Notes: generated by a model from the sequence alone, not told the origin. Positions 17,856 to 27,150 are shown, numbered from the stretch's first letter. The stretch: DNA of 64,000 bases from Nocardioides gansuensis (GCF_003076135.1 NZ_QDGZ01000001.1:434001-498000), one strand, 5' to 3'. Numbers and translations are program-made.

Positions 17856-19208
17856 ATGACCGAGCTCACGTCCGACAGCATCCGTGCCAGGGTCGCCGAG
17901 GTCCTCCCCGGCCTGCGCCGCGACCTCGAGGACCTCGTCCGCATCGAGTCGGTCAGCGCCGACCCCGCGCGGGCCGGAGAGGTGCAGCGGAGCGCCGAGG
18001 CGGTCCGCGACCTGCTCGCGGCCGAGGGCTTCGAGACCCTGCAGATCGTGAGCATCGACGGCGGCGCGCCCGCCGTGATCGGCCATCGGCCCGGCCCGGA
18101 GGGCGCGCCGACCGTGCTGCTCTACGCCCACCACGACGTGCAGCCCGAGAACGACCACGCCGACTGGGACTCCCCGCCCTTCGTGCCCACCGAGCGCGGC
18201 GACCGCCTCTACGGCCGCGGCGCCGCGGACGACAAGGCGGGGATCATCACCCACATCGGCGCGCTGCGGATCTTCGGCGACGAGCTGCCGGTCGGCATCA
18301 AGGTCTTCATCGAGGGTGAGGAGGAGGTCGGCTCGGAGACCCTGCCGGCGCTGCTCGAGGCGCACCAGGCGGAGCTGGCGGCCGACGTCATCGTGATCGC
18401 CGACTCCGGCAACTGGGACATCGGCGAGCCCGCCCTGACCACCAGCCTGCGCGGCCTGGTGCGCATGGACGTCGAGGTCCGCACCCTGACCCACGCGGTC
18501 CACTCCGGTATGTGGGGCGGGCTGGTGCCCGACTCGATCATGACCCTCGCGCGGCTGATCAGCTCCCTCCACGACGACCGCGGCAACGTCGCGATCGAGG
18601 GCCTGCACTCCCGCCCCGCCGCCGACGTCGACTACCCCGAGGCCCGCCTGCGCGCCGAGTCCGGCGCCGCGCCCGGCATCGAGTGGATCGGCGAGGGCAC
18701 CACCGTCGAGCGCCTGTGGACCAAGCCGGCCCTGAGCATCACCGGCCTGGACGCCCCGAAGGTCGAGGGCGCCTCCAACACCCTGGTGCCCGCGGCCCGC
18801 TGCCGCATCTCGCTGCGCATCGCGCCCGGAGACACCACCGCCAACGCCGTGAAGTGCCTCCAGCGCCACCTCGAGGCCCACGTGCCGTGGGGTGCGACCC
18901 TCACCACCACGGTCGTCGACACCGGTGAGGCGACCCAGATCGACGCGACCGGACCGGCGTACGACGCGGCGCGCGAGGCGTTCACCGAGGCCTGGGACGG
19001 CACCGCCCCCATCGACATGGGCGTGGGCGGCTCGATCCCCTTCATCGCCGAGTTCCTCGAGGCGTTCCCGGAGGCCAGCGTGCTCGTGACCGGCGTCGAG
19101 GACCCGGACACGCGGGCGCACGGCGCCAACGAGGGCCTGCACCTGGCGGAGTTCGAGAAGGTCGTGCTGGCCGAGGCGCTGATGCTCCGCAACCTGGCGC
19201 GCGGCTGA
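17856..19208 (+). CDS. M20 family dipeptidase
   Basis: 450 residues. Zinc-dependent peptidase with metal-ligand motifs Y-A-H-H-D-V-Q-P-E (about 88-96), G-R-G-A-A-D-D-K-A-G (about 122-131) and E-G-E-E-E-V-G-S (about 152-159, Glu base), plus the lid dimerisation domain (about 200-320) and a C-terminal catalytic His in H-G-A-N-E-G. Full length for this cytoplasmic family, which cleaves dipeptides and similar amides. Start: ATG six bases after TAGGGT. It is convergent with the GAF kinase gene, three bases away. Confidence 0.93.
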   Translation: MTELTSDSIRARVAEVLPGLRRDLEDLVRIESVSADPARAGEVQRSAEAVRDLLAAEGFETLQIVSIDGGAPAVIGHRPGPEGAPTVLLYAHHDVQPENDHADWDSPPFVPTERGDRLYGRGAADDKAGIITHIGALRIFGDELPVGIKVFIEGEEEVGSETLPALLEAHQAELAADVIVIADSGNWDIGEPALTTSLRGLVRMDVEVRTLTHAVHSGMWGGLVPDSIMTLARLISSLHDDRGNVAIEGLHSRPAADVDYPEARLRAESGAAPGIEWIGEGTTVERLWTKPALSITGLDAPKVEGASNTLVPAARCRISLRIAPGDTTANAVKCLQRHLEAHVPWGATLTTTVVDTGEATQIDATGPAYDAAREAFTEAWDGTAPIDMGVGGSIPFIAEFLEAFPEASVLVTGVEDPDTRAHGANEGLHLAEFEKVVLAEALMLRNLARG

Positions 19209-19211
19209 CTC

Positions 19212-20933
19212 TCAGGCGCGCGGCAGGCGGACGCTGAACGTGCTGCCCTGCCCGAGCTTCGACTCGACGCCGATGCTGCCGCGGTGGCGCTCGACGATGC
19301 GGTGCACGATCGCCAGTCCCAGGCCGGTGCCGGGGTGCGAGGCCGCCTCGGGGTCGGTGGAGCGGAAGAACTCCTCGAAGAGCCGCTTCTGGTCCTCCTC
19401 GGAGATGCCGAGGCCGGTGTCGGTGCACTGGAGCACGACCTCGTCGCCCGCGTTGCGGGCGGAGATGGTGACGATGCCGCCGGCGGGGGTGTACTTGATC
19501 GCGTTGCCGAGCAGGTTGGCGCACACGCGATCCAGCTCGTCGGGGTCGCCGAGGGCCAGCACTGCCTCGTCCGGCAGGTCCGTCTCGAGCACCAGTCCGG
19601 CACTCTCCGCCAGCGCCTGCTGCACGAGCGCCGCCTCGGCCGCCAACCCCGCCAGGTCGACGGGCTCGGGGGACAGCGGGGCGCCGGGGTCGGTCACGGC
19701 CGAGAGCATCAAGAGGTCCTCGACCAGGCCCTCCATCCGGGCGGTGCCGATACGGATGGCGTCCAGGGAGCGGCGTACGTCGTCGGCGTAGGTGGCGCGC
19801 GTGGCGAGCTCCGCGTGGCCCGCGACCGCGCCGAGGGGGTTGCGCAGCTCGTGGGCGAGCGTGCGGATGACCTGGCTCTTGTAGGCGTCGACCTCGCGCA
19901 GCCTGGCGATGATCCGCTGCTCGCGGTCATAGCTGCGGGCGTTGGCCAGGGCGCGGCCGATGTCCTTGCCGAGGTCGAACGCCTCGTCGCGCTCGACCGA
20001 GGACCAGGGCGGGTCGTCGGGCCTGCGAGCGAGGGACAGGACCCCGAGGCACTCGTTGCCGAGCCCCAGCGGCACGCACAGCAGGCTGGCGATCCCGAGC
20101 GAGCAGAGGTGCTCATCGATCTCGGTGGCCTGCTCGTCGGTCAGGATCGCCGGCGGCTCGATGCCCGCCCCGACCAGACTGGTCACCTGCTCGTTCCAGC
20201 ACTCCCGGTAGACGCCCTCGACCAGGTGCACCAGCGACTGCGGCAGCACCTCTCCGGTGCCGAGGCCGGACCAGATGCTCTGCGATCCGTCCTCGTCGAA
20301 GGTGCGCAGCCAGGCGCCCTCGGCGCCGAAGCCGTGCATCACCGCGGGCAGCACGATGTCGGCGATCCGGTCGATGGGTTCGTCGCTGGCGATGCCACGC
20401 ACGGCCTCGCGAGCCGCGGTCGCGAGCCGCACCCGCTCGGCCAGCGACTCCTGCTCCATCGACATGAGCAGGGCCGGCATGGCCTGGCGGACGGCCTCGT
20501 CGAGGAACTCGCGGGTCTGTGCGTCCGGCCGCCGGCGCGAGCGCGGCAGGTCGAGGCTCAGCATGCCGCGCAGCTGACCGGCAGCGTCGCGGAGCGGGAC
20601 GAACAGCAGGTCCAGGGGGTGCCAGGCGTCGGCCTCGTCGCTCTCCTCGATGTCCGGCACCCAGCCGAAGACCTCAGCGTCCGGGTCGAGCCGCTCCGCG
20701 GGCACGAAGCAGAGCGAGCCCCAGGTCTCCGCGATCGCCAGCTCGTCCTCCATCCGGGCAAGCGGCGTGCGGGCGCCGAGCAGTCGCTCGCGCGCCGCGT
20801 CGCTCCCTGCCACGGCGACCACGACCATGTGGTCGTCGCGCAGCGCGCTGATCACGCAGACCTCGAAGTCCATGCGCTGCAGCAGACCCTCGGCCAGGAG
20901 CTGGAAGGCCTCGCGGAAGAGACGGCTGGACAC
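19212..20933 (-). CDS. cytoplasmic GAF-domain sensor histidine kinase
   Basis: 573 residues. Two GAF-like domains (about 10-160 and 185-330) precede a HisKA domain with H-E-L-R-N-P (phospho-His about 362) and an HATPase domain with N-box N-L-L-G-N-A-I-K-Y, D-T-G-L-G-I and G-T-G-L-G-L-A-I. No membrane helix is seen. The GTG start at 20933 is set by GGAGGAGG at 20941-20948; upstream in-frame sequence lacks coding character. No response regulator is adjacent, so it is an orphan. Ligand unknown. Confidence 0.9.
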   Translation of the reverse strand: MSSRLFREAFQLLAEGLLQRMDFEVCVISALRDDHMVVVAVAGSDAARERLLGARTPLARMEDELAIAETWGSLCFVPAERLDPDAEVFGWVPDIEESDEADAWHPLDLLFVPLRDAAGQLRGMLSLDLPRSRRRPDAQTREFLDEAVRQAMPALLMSMEQESLAERVRLATAAREAVRGIASDEPIDRIADIVLPAVMHGFGAEGAWLRTFDEDGSQSIWSGLGTGEVLPQSLVHLVEGVYRECWNEQVTSLVGAGIEPPAILTDEQATEIDEHLCSLGIASLLCVPLGLGNECLGVLSLARRPDDPPWSSVERDEAFDLGKDIGRALANARSYDREQRIIARLREVDAYKSQVIRTLAHELRNPLGAVAGHAELATRATYADDVRRSLDAIRIGTARMEGLVEDLLMLSAVTDPGAPLSPEPVDLAGLAAEAALVQQALAESAGLVLETDLPDEAVLALGDPDELDRVCANLLGNAIKYTPAGGIVTISARNAGDEVVLQCTDTGLGISEEDQKRLFEEFFRSTDPEAASHPGTGLGLAIVHRIVERHRGSIGVESKLGQGSTFSVRLPRA

Positions 20934-21107
20934 ACCGCACCTCCTCCAGGCGTCAAAGGCCGGGAAACCCGAGGAGCGGCCGCGAAGATCGAGCGTACGC
21001 CGTGCAGGAGCGCCGCGCATGGTTCTTCGGGGTAGTTCGCCTCGGGCGATCGGGCCAGCGCCTCGTCCATCCGGATGGTACGAATCGGCCGATCGGCCCC
21101 GCGCCCG

Positions 21108-21113
21108 TAGAAT
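21108..21113 (+). promoter_or_regulatory. -10 element TAGAAT of purF (leaderless)
   Basis: TAGAAT, seven bases, then the GTG of purF. Confidence 0.6.
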
Positions 21114-21120
21114 CGTCCGC

Positions 21121-22677
21121 GTGCCCATGCCGAGCAGACAGCGCAAGGGCGGCGACGGCCGTCTGACGGCGGCTCTCGACCCCCAGGACCAGGGCCCGCA
21201 GGACGCGTGCGGTGTCTTCGGTGTCTGGGCTCCGGGCGAGGACGTCGCCAAGCTCACCTACTTCGGGCTCTACGCCCTGCAGCACCGCGGGCAGGAGTCC
21301 GCGGGCATCGCGGTGAGCAACGGCCGCCAGATCCTCGTCTACAAGGACATGGGCCTGGTGTCCCAGGTCTTCGACGAGTCGACGCTGGAGTCCCTCAAGG
21401 GCCACGTCGCCGTCGGCCACGCGCGCTACTCGACCACCGGGGCCAGCACCTGGCACAACGCGCAGCCGACGTTCCACCCCACTGCCACGGGATCCATCGC
21501 GCTGGCCCACAACGGCAACCTGATCAACACCGCCGACCTGGCGCAGATGGTCGAGGACGGGCCCGACTCGGGCCTGCTCGACCTCCGCATGCCGGTCTCC
21601 AGCAACGACACGAGTGTCGTCACCCAGCTGCTCGCGCACCACCCCGACCAGACGGTCGAGGAGCGCGCTGTGGAGCTGCTGCCCCTGATCCAGGGCGCCT
21701 ACTCCTTCATCTGGATGGACGAGCACACGCTGTACGCCGCGCGGGACCCGCAGGGCATCCGCCCGCTCGTCCTCGGCCGGCTCGAGCGCGGCTGGGTCGT
21801 GGCCTCCGAGACCGCGGCCCTCGACATCGTGGGCGCGTCGTTCATCCGCGAGATCGAGCCCGGCGAGCTGGTCGCCATCGACGAGGACGGGCTGCGCGCC
21901 CAGCGTTTCGCCGAGGCGGCGCCCAAGCACTGCCTCTTCGAGTTCGTCTACCTCGCCCGGCCCGACACCCGCATCACCGGCCAGCGGGTGCACAGCGTGC
22001 GGGTCGAGATCGGTCGCAAGCTCGCGCGCGCCTTCCCGGCGGACGCCGACCTGGTGATCCCCGTGCCGGAGTCCGGGACGCCGTCGGCGATCGGCTACGC
22101 CGAGGAGTCGGGCATCCCCTACGGCATGGGCCTGGTGAAGAACTCCTACGTCGGGCGCACCTTCATCCAGCCGAGCCAGACGATCCGCCAGCTCGGCATC
22201 CGGCTCAAGCTCAACCCGCTGCGCGACGTGATCGAGGGCAAGCGGCTGGTCGTCGTCGACGACTCGATCGTGCGCGGCAACACCCAGCGCGCGCTGGTCC
22301 GGATGCTGCGCGAGGCCGGCGCCCGCGAGGTGCACGTGCGCATCTCGAGCCCGCCGGTGAAGTGGCCGTGCTTCTACGGCATCGACTTCGCCACCCGCGC
22401 CGAGCTGATCGCCACCGGCCTCTCGTCCGACGAGATCTGCACCTCGATCGGGGCCGACTCCCTGGGCTACATCTCGCTGGAGGACCTCGTCGAGGCCACC
22501 AACGTGCCGATGGACAACCTGTGCCGGGCCTGCTTCGACGGCGTCTACCCGATCGAGCTCCCGAGTGCCGACAAGCTCGGCAAGGGCATCCTCGAGAGCC
22601 CGGTGATCACCGACGTCGACGGCCTGGCCGCCTCCCTGACCGGCGTGGGCGCGGCGGACGCGCTCGACCGCCCCTGA
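21121..22677 (+). CDS. purF: amidophosphoribosyltransferase
   Basis: 518 residues. Catalyses the first committed step of purine synthesis, PRPP plus glutamine to phosphoribosylamine. The glutaminase nucleophile is Cys30 in D-A-C-G-V-F-G-V, so a 29-residue propeptide must be removed, as in other actinobacterial and Bacillus-type enzymes. The PRPP loop V-V-D-D-S-I-V-R-G-N-T is at about 377-387. Two late Cys motifs (C-F-Y-G-I-D, C-R-A-C-F-D) suggest the Fe-S-binding subtype. GTG start is set by TAGAAT. purM follows 31 bases later. Confidence 0.96.
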   Translation: MPMPSRQRKGGDGRLTAALDPQDQGPQDACGVFGVWAPGEDVAKLTYFGLYALQHRGQESAGIAVSNGRQILVYKDMGLVSQVFDESTLESLKGHVAVGHARYSTTGASTWHNAQPTFHPTATGSIALAHNGNLINTADLAQMVEDGPDSGLLDLRMPVSSNDTSVVTQLLAHHPDQTVEERAVELLPLIQGAYSFIWMDEHTLYAARDPQGIRPLVLGRLERGWVVASETAALDIVGASFIREIEPGELVAIDEDGLRAQRFAEAAPKHCLFEFVYLARPDTRITGQRVHSVRVEIGRKLARAFPADADLVIPVPESGTPSAIGYAEESGIPYGMGLVKNSYVGRTFIQPSQTIRQLGIRLKLNPLRDVIEGKRLVVVDDSIVRGNTQRALVRMLREAGAREVHVRISSPPVKWPCFYGIDFATRAELIATGLSSDEICTSIGADSLGYISLEDLVEATNVPMDNLCRACFDGVYPIELPSADKLGKGILESPVITDVDGLAASLTGVGAADALDRP

Positions 22678-22708
22678 CCCGCGCCGTCCCCACCTGAGCA
22701 GGAGAGCC

Positions 22709-23773
22709 GTGACCGACCAGAACGCCTATGCCGCAGCGGGTGTCTCCATCGAGGCCGCCGACCGGGCCATCGACCTGATGAAGGGCTGGGTGGAGAAGGC
22801 GCGGCGCCCCGAGATGATCGGCGGGCTCGGCGGGTTCGCAGGCCTCTTCGACGCGACCAAGCTGACGAAGTACACCCAGCCGCTGCTCGCCACCTCCACC
22901 GACGGCGTGGGCACCAAGGTCGCGATCGCCCAGCGGATGGACGTCCACGACACCATCGGCTTCGACCTGGTCGGTATGGTCGTCGACGACCTCGTGGTGT
23001 GCGGCGCCGAGCCGCTGTTCATGACCGACTACATCGCCTGCGGCCGGGTGGTGCCCGAGCGCATCGCGGCGATCGTCAAGGGCATCGCCGAGGCCTGCGT
23101 GGTCGCCGGCTGTGCGCTCATCGGCGGCGAGACCGCCGAGCACCCCGGCCTGCTCGACCCGGACGACTACGACGTCGCCGGCGCCACGACCGGTGTCGTC
23201 GAGGCCGCGAAGCTGCTCGGCCCGGCCCGCGTGCGCCCCGGTGACGTCGTGCTGGCGATGGGCTCGAGCGGCCTCCACTCCAACGGCTACTCCCTGGTCC
23301 GCCACGTCTTCCTCACCCAGGCCGGCTGGGAGCTCGACCGCCACGTCGACGAGCTCGGCCGCACCCTCGGCGAGGAACTGCTCGAGCCCACTCGCATCTA
23401 CGCCAAGGCGTGCCTCGAGCTCGCCGACGCCGTCGAGGTGCACGCGATGTCGCACATCACCGGCGGTGGCCTGGCGGCCAACCTCGAGCGCGTGATGCCC
23501 GAGGAGCTGAGTGCCACCCTCGACCGCGCCACCTGGACCCCGCAGCCCGTCTTCGACGTCGTACGCCGCGTGGGCGAGGTGTCGCAGCCCGACCTCGAGG
23601 CCACCCTCAACTGCGGGGTCGGCATGGTCGCGCTGCTGCCCGAGTCGTCGGTGGACGCCGCCGTGGAGCTGCTGGCCCGACACGAGGTGACCGGGTGGGT
23701 CGCCGGCTTGGTCTCCGCGGACGCCGAGCGTGGCGGCCGGGTGGTCCTGGAGGGCCAGCACCCGGGCTGGTGA
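22709..23773 (+). CDS. purM: phosphoribosylformylglycinamidine cyclo-ligase (AIR synthetase)
   Basis: 354 residues, full length. Closes FGAM to AIR with ATP. Motifs: G-G-L-G-G-F-A-G-L-F (about 33-42), S-T-D-G-V-G-T-K (about 66-73), the catalytic D-D-L-V-V-C-G-A-E-P-L-F region and I-G-G-E-T-A-E-H-P-G. GTG start with AGGAGAGCC upstream. It is in an operon with purF; DUF3073 comes next, the order I recall from Streptomyces and mycobacteria. Confidence 0.96.
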   Translation: MTDQNAYAAAGVSIEAADRAIDLMKGWVEKARRPEMIGGLGGFAGLFDATKLTKYTQPLLATSTDGVGTKVAIAQRMDVHDTIGFDLVGMVVDDLVVCGAEPLFMTDYIACGRVVPERIAAIVKGIAEACVVAGCALIGGETAEHPGLLDPDDYDVAGATTGVVEAAKLLGPARVRPGDVVLAMGSSGLHSNGYSLVRHVFLTQAGWELDRHVDELGRTLGEELLEPTRIYAKACLELADAVEVHAMSHITGGGLAANLERVMPEELSATLDRATWTPQPVFDVVRRVGEVSQPDLEATLNCGVGMVALLPESSVDAAVELLARHEVTGWVAGLVSADAERGGRVVLEGQHPGW

Positions 23774-23797
23774 ACGATTTCGCGGACCCGGCGTGCG

Positions 23798-23823
23798 GGA
23801 ACACCCACCGAGCAGGTAGCGTT
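23798..23823 (+). promoter_or_regulatory. ECF-sigma-like promoter ahead of DUF3073
   Basis: GGAAC (23798-23802), 17 bases, then CGTT (23820-23823) matches the general GGAAC/CGTT layout of stress ECF sigma factors of the SigE/SigH group. The start codon is about 85 bases further on. Based on pattern only. Confidence 0.4.
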
Positions 23824-23909
23824 GTCCCCACGATATGTGACCGATCAGACCGGGCGCAGTGGTGATGACACCCCGAGCCCCGGCCAAGTGTGCGAGGGGG
23901 TCGGACCCT

Positions 23910-24101
23910 ATGGGGCGCGGCCGAGCAAAGGCGAAGCAGACGAAGGTCGCACGCGACCTGAAGTACCGCACTCACGAGACGGACTTCGGGGCGCTGGCGC
24001 GCGAACTGCACGGCGAGGACAACACGTCCACGGACCAGGTCGAGTCTGATGACTACGACGACGACTGGGTCGATTACGCGGAGCCCCGCCGCAGCGACTG
24101 A
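23910..24101 (+). CDS. DUF3073 small protein
   Basis: 63 residues, Lys/Arg-rich N-terminus (M-G-R-G-R-A-K-A-K-Q-T-K-V-A-R-D-L-K-Y) and Asp-rich C-terminus, which together define DUF3073. Function unknown. ATG 23910 was chosen because family members begin M-G-R-G-R-A-K and a GAGGGGG purine run precedes it; an upstream ATG at 23859 adds unconserved residues. It lies 136 bases after purM, matching Rv0810c and Streptomyces synteny. It may have its own ECF-type promoter. Confidence 0.9.
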   Translation: MGRGRAKAKQTKVARDLKYRTHETDFGALARELHGEDNTSTDQVESDDYDDDWVDYAEPRRSD

Positions 24102-24110
24102 CTGACCCTC

Positions 24111-24198
24111 GTGGTCGAGTAGCCGGGTGAGGAACGAACCCGGCGTATCGAGACCCATGGTGGGTCTCGATACGCTCGCTGGCGCTCGCTAGTCGACC
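24111..24198. repeat. 88-bp intergenic palindromic repeat (GTATCGAGACCC type)
   Basis: Outer arms GGTCGAGTAGC and GCTAGTCGACC pair imperfectly; the core is GTATCGAGACCC, ATGGT, GGGTCTCGATAC, a perfect 12-bp stem. I recall very similar intergenic repeats being abundant in Nocardioides and related genomes. It fills the convergent gap between DUF3073 and the dehydrogenase and could also act as a terminator. Confidence 0.8.
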
Positions 24199-24209
24199 TC
24201 CGAGGCCTC

Positions 24210-25283
24210 TCAGCCCAGCCAGATGCCGCGCAGGCGTCCGACGTCGCGCATCCGGCGCTCGGCGAGCCGGTCTGCGGCGATGGCGGGCGGCACCCCGTCG
24301 CTCTTGGCGAGCTCGAACACGCGCCGCGTGGTGTCGAGGATGGCGGTCGCGCGCTGCTTCGCGCGCTCGAACGAGAAGCCCTCGAGCTCGTCGGCGACCT
24401 GGATGAGGCCGCCGGAGTTCACGCAGTAGTCGGGGGCGTAGAGGATGCCGCGCTCCTCGAGCGCCTTCTCGATTCCGGGGTGGGCGAGCTGGTTGTTGGC
24501 CGCGCCGCACACGATCTTCGCGCTGAGCACCTCGACCACGTCGTCGCTGAGGGCGCCCCCGAGGGCACACGGGGCGTAGACGTCGAGCGGCGACGCGACG
24601 AGCTCCGCGGTCGAGGCCACCACCCGCAGGGCGGGGTGCAGCTGGCGGACCGCGTCGAGCGCCGCCGTGGACACGTCGGTGACGACGACGGTCGCCCCGT
24701 CCTCGAGCAGGTGCTCGACGAGGTGCCGGCCGACCTTGCCGACGCCGGCGACGCCGACCGTGCGGCCCGCCACCGTGGGCTCGCCCCAGACCGCCTCCGC
24801 GGCCGCGCGCATGCCCTGGAACACGCCGTACGCCGTGAGTACGGAGCTGTCGCCTGCACCACCGTGGGCGACCGTGCGCCCGGTGACGTAGGAGCACTCG
24901 CGGGCGACCTCGTCCATGTCCTCGCTGTAGGTGCCGACGTCGCAGGCGGTGAGGTAGCGGCCGTGCAGCGACTGCACGAAGCGGCCGTAAGCGCGCAGCA
25001 GCGCCTCGGACTTGTCCCGGGCCGGGTCGCCGATGATCACGGCCTTGCCGCCGCCGAGGTCGAGCCCGGCGAGCGCGGCCTTGTAGGTCATCCCGCGCGA
25101 GAGGTTGAGGACGTCCTCGAGGGCGGCCCTGGTGCTCGGGTAGGGATGGAACCGGGTGCCGCCGAGCGCGGGGCCGAGGGCGGTCGAGTGGATCGCGATG
25201 ATGGCCTTGAGACCGGTGGCGGCGTCCTGGCAGAAGACGACCTGCTCGTGCTCGTGGGCGAGTTCGAAGACGTCGACAGACAT
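24210..25283 (-). CDS. leucine/valine (branched-chain amino acid) dehydrogenase
   Basis: 357 residues, Glu/Leu/Phe/Val dehydrogenase family: NAD-dependent oxidative deamination of a branched-chain amino acid. The catalytic Lys is in [19 protein letters not shown] (about 85-103) and the NAD Rossmann turn is [12 protein letters not shown] (about 180). Position after DUF3073 matches vdh of Streptomyces, which favours valine dehydrogenase. ATG 25283 has AAAGGACACG upstream; a 20-residue longer frame lacks a ribosome site. bldC, usually nearby in Streptomyces, is not seen. Confidence 0.88.
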   Translation of the reverse strand: MSVDVFELAHEHEQVVFCQDAATGLKAIIAIHSTALGPALGGTRFHPYPSTRAALEDVLNLSRGMTYKAALAGLDLGGGKAVIIGDPARDKSEALLRAYGRFVQSLHGRYLTACDVGTYSEDMDEVARECSYVTGRTVAHGGAGDSSVLTAYGVFQGMRAAAEAVWGEPTVAGRTVGVAGVGKVGRHLVEHLLEDGATVVVTDVSTAALDAVRQLHPALRVVASTAELVASPLDVYAPCALGGALSDDVVEVLSAKIVCGAANNQLAHPGIEKALEERGILYAPDYCVNSGGLIQVADELEGFSFERAKQRATAILDTTRRVFELAKSDGVPPAIAADRLAERRMRDVGRLRGIWLG

Positions 25284-25384
25284 GGATCGTGTCCTTTTCT
25301 CGTGGTGCGGCCGCGGGGTGTGCGACCTGTCCTCGACGGCCACAGGGGTGGGTGACCGCCGTCACGTCCCAGCCTAGAGCCGAC

Positions 25385-26710
25385 TCACGCTTCGCGCATG
25401 ACCACCACATCGCCGTGGGTGCCGTAGCCCGGCAGCGGGCCGCAGACCGGCCGTCCGTTGAAGGCCACCAGCCACCAGCGGCCGTCGTGGCGCAGGAGCG
25501 TGGGCCACGGCAGGTTCGTCGGGTACGGCGCGTCCAGGGCGCCGCGCGGGGCCAGGTCGAGGTCGAAGACGGGGAACCGCTCGCGCTCCCCTCGCCGCCC
25601 GTCACGTCCGTCGCTGGCGAGGACGAGCAGCTCGCCGTCGACCTCGAGCAGCGTCGTACCCTCCGTCGCCACCCGCTCGGTCGCCGCCGACCTGAGCCGG
25701 AGGTCCGACAACGTGCGGCCGGAGGCCACCACAGGGTGGAACCGGAAGAACTTCCGCGCGCTCACGTAGCCCACGTGCCAGGTGTCGTCGCGTCGCACCA
25801 GGTGGGGGTCCCAGACGCCGACGCTGGTGAAGCCGTCGGTCGGCAGCGGCAGCTCGCAGGTGCCGAGGACATGCTCCCCGTGCAGCACGTCAGCGGTGGT
25901 CTCCGCGATCGTGGCCCGGACTCCCCGGGTCCTGGTGAAGTCGCCCCAGGTGCTGGTGGCGACCAGCCAGCGGTCGCCGTCGCGCACGACGTGGGTGGCG
26001 TGGTCGCCGAAGACCCCGGGTCGGTCCGGTCGCCGGAAGTACAGGTCCGCGGCGTGCTCGAGCGCCTCGGTCGGTCGAGCGGGGTCGAGACCCTCCAGAT
26101 CCAGCCGCCAGATGCTCGTGTGCCCCGTGTCGAAGAACCCCGGCCCGGCCGACGTGGCGCTCAGCCACACCCGGGATCCCTCGACCAGCGGCTCGCCACC
26201 GGCGGTGGTGACGAGGCGGATGTCGCGCAGCCCCAGCTGCCCGAAGCCGCCGGCCGCCAGCCTGCCGCCCTCGCCCTCGACCTGCAGCGCGGCGAGCAGG
26301 GCGGGATCGCGGGTGTCGAGGCGGTCGCGGAGGTCGACCCGCGCCCGCGCGACCCAGTGGCCGTCCTCCTCGACGAGCGCCGTGAGGTGGGTGCCCGTCA
26401 GGGCCAGCCCGAGCCGCGTGGGCCGGCCCTGCGTGCGCCCGTGCCGCCGGCTTCGCAGCTCCTGGGTGCGGTGGCCGTGCGTGACCTGCAGGCTGACCCG
26501 CTCGCCGTCCCAGGTGCCGCCCAGGCGCCAGCCGGGCACGCGGAAGGCGAGGGAGCCCCGGCGGCTGTCGACGTCGAGGACCGCAGCGGCGTACGGCGCG
26601 GGGCGGGGGAGCGGGTGGGACTGACCGTCAGCATCCACGTCCAAAGCGGGTGTCCCTGCCACGAGGTCCACGGGCCGCAGGCGACGCACGATCTCGAGGC
26701 GGGGCAGCAC
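25385..26710 (-). CDS. GH43-like beta-propeller protein of unknown function
   Basis: 441 residues with a repeated strand pattern ending in W-L-V-A-T/F/S and isolated H/D motifs (F-F-D-T-G-H-T-S-I-W-R, V-F-G-D-H-A-T-H-V-V, V-W-D-P-H-L-V-R-R-D-D-T-W-H-V-G-Y), which fits a five-bladed propeller like glycosyl hydrolase family 43/62/68. No signal peptide or transport genes are near, so a carbohydrate role is unproven. The start is GTG 26710, with no clear ribosome site. It is transcribed toward the dehydrogenase gene and may share its mRNA. Confidence 0.6.
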   Translation of the reverse strand: MLPRLEIVRRLRPVDLVAGTPALDVDADGQSHPLPRPAPYAAAVLDVDSRRGSLAFRVPGWRLGGTWDGERVSLQVTHGHRTQELRSRRHGRTQGRPTRLGLALTGTHLTALVEEDGHWVARARVDLRDRLDTRDPALLAALQVEGEGGRLAAGGFGQLGLRDIRLVTTAGGEPLVEGSRVWLSATSAGPGFFDTGHTSIWRLDLEGLDPARPTEALEHAADLYFRRPDRPGVFGDHATHVVRDGDRWLVATSTWGDFTRTRGVRATIAETTADVLHGEHVLGTCELPLPTDGFTSVGVWDPHLVRRDDTWHVGYVSARKFFRFHPVVASGRTLSDLRLRSAATERVATEGTTLLEVDGELLVLASDGRDGRRGERERFPVFDLDLAPRGALDAPYPTNLPWPTLLRHDGRWWLVAFNGRPVCGPLPGYGTHGDVVVMREA

Positions 26711-26774
26711 CGGACCATCGTCTCAGGGCGCCCTTCCGCATGCCCGGGGAGCCGGGCCGGGCCCGGAAGTCGAC

Positions 26775-26805
26775 GAAGGCCCCGCCGGGACGTGGCGGGG
26801 CCTTC
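26775..26805 (-). terminator. terminator after tRNA-Phe
   Basis: GAAGGCCCCGCC, loop GGGACGT, GGCGGGGCCTTC: a perfect 12-bp stem just downstream of the minus-strand tRNA gene. Confidence 0.85.
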
Positions 26806-26810
26806 GAAGG

Positions 26811-26887
26811 TGGTGGGCAGGGGCGGGGTCGAACCGCCGACCTTCCACTTTTCAGGCGGACGCTCGTACCAACTGAGCTACCTGCCC
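26811..26887 (-). tRNA. tRNA-Phe (GAA)
   Basis: Cloverleaf on the minus strand: acceptor GGGCAGG/CCTGCCC, D arm GCTCAGTTGGTACGAGC, anticodon loop CTGAAAA (anticodon GAA), T arm GGCGG-TTCGACC-CCGCC, discriminator A and an encoded CCA (26811-26813). Upstream, TAGTCT (reverse complement of 26897-26902) is a likely -10. Confidence 0.96.
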
Positions 26888-27021
26888 AACGGGAGGAGAC
26901 TACAACAGCGTCCGGGCTCGTTCGAATCGTGGTCGCTGGCGGCGCGCGGCAGGAAGTTGGGGGCGGATCGGCCCGAGCCCTATGCTGTGACCCGCTCCCG
27001 CGGCCGCGGCCGGGGGAGCGG

Positions 27022-27097
27022 GCCCCCATCGTCTAGCGGCCTAGGACCCCGCCCTTTCACGGCGGTAGCGCCGGTTCGAATCCGGTTGGGGGTGCCA
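27022..27097 (+). tRNA. tRNA-Glu (TTC)
   Basis: Acceptor GCCCCCA with TGGGGGT (one G-U pair), anticodon loop CTTTCAC giving anticodon TTC, T arm CCGG-TTCGAAT-CCGG, discriminator G and encoded CCA. A likely -10, TATGCT, lies at 26981-26986. Confidence 0.96.
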
Positions 27098-27144
27098 ATC
27101 CCGGTCGGTAGGCTGCCGATTGGGAGCGTGGCCCGACCATGGGT

Positions 27145-27150
27145 TAGAGT
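27145..27150 (+). promoter_or_regulatory. -10 element TAGAGT of tRNA-Asp
   Basis: TAGAGT 25 bases before the tRNA, with a TTGGGA-like -35 at 27120-27125 (19-base spacer). Confidence 0.45.
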
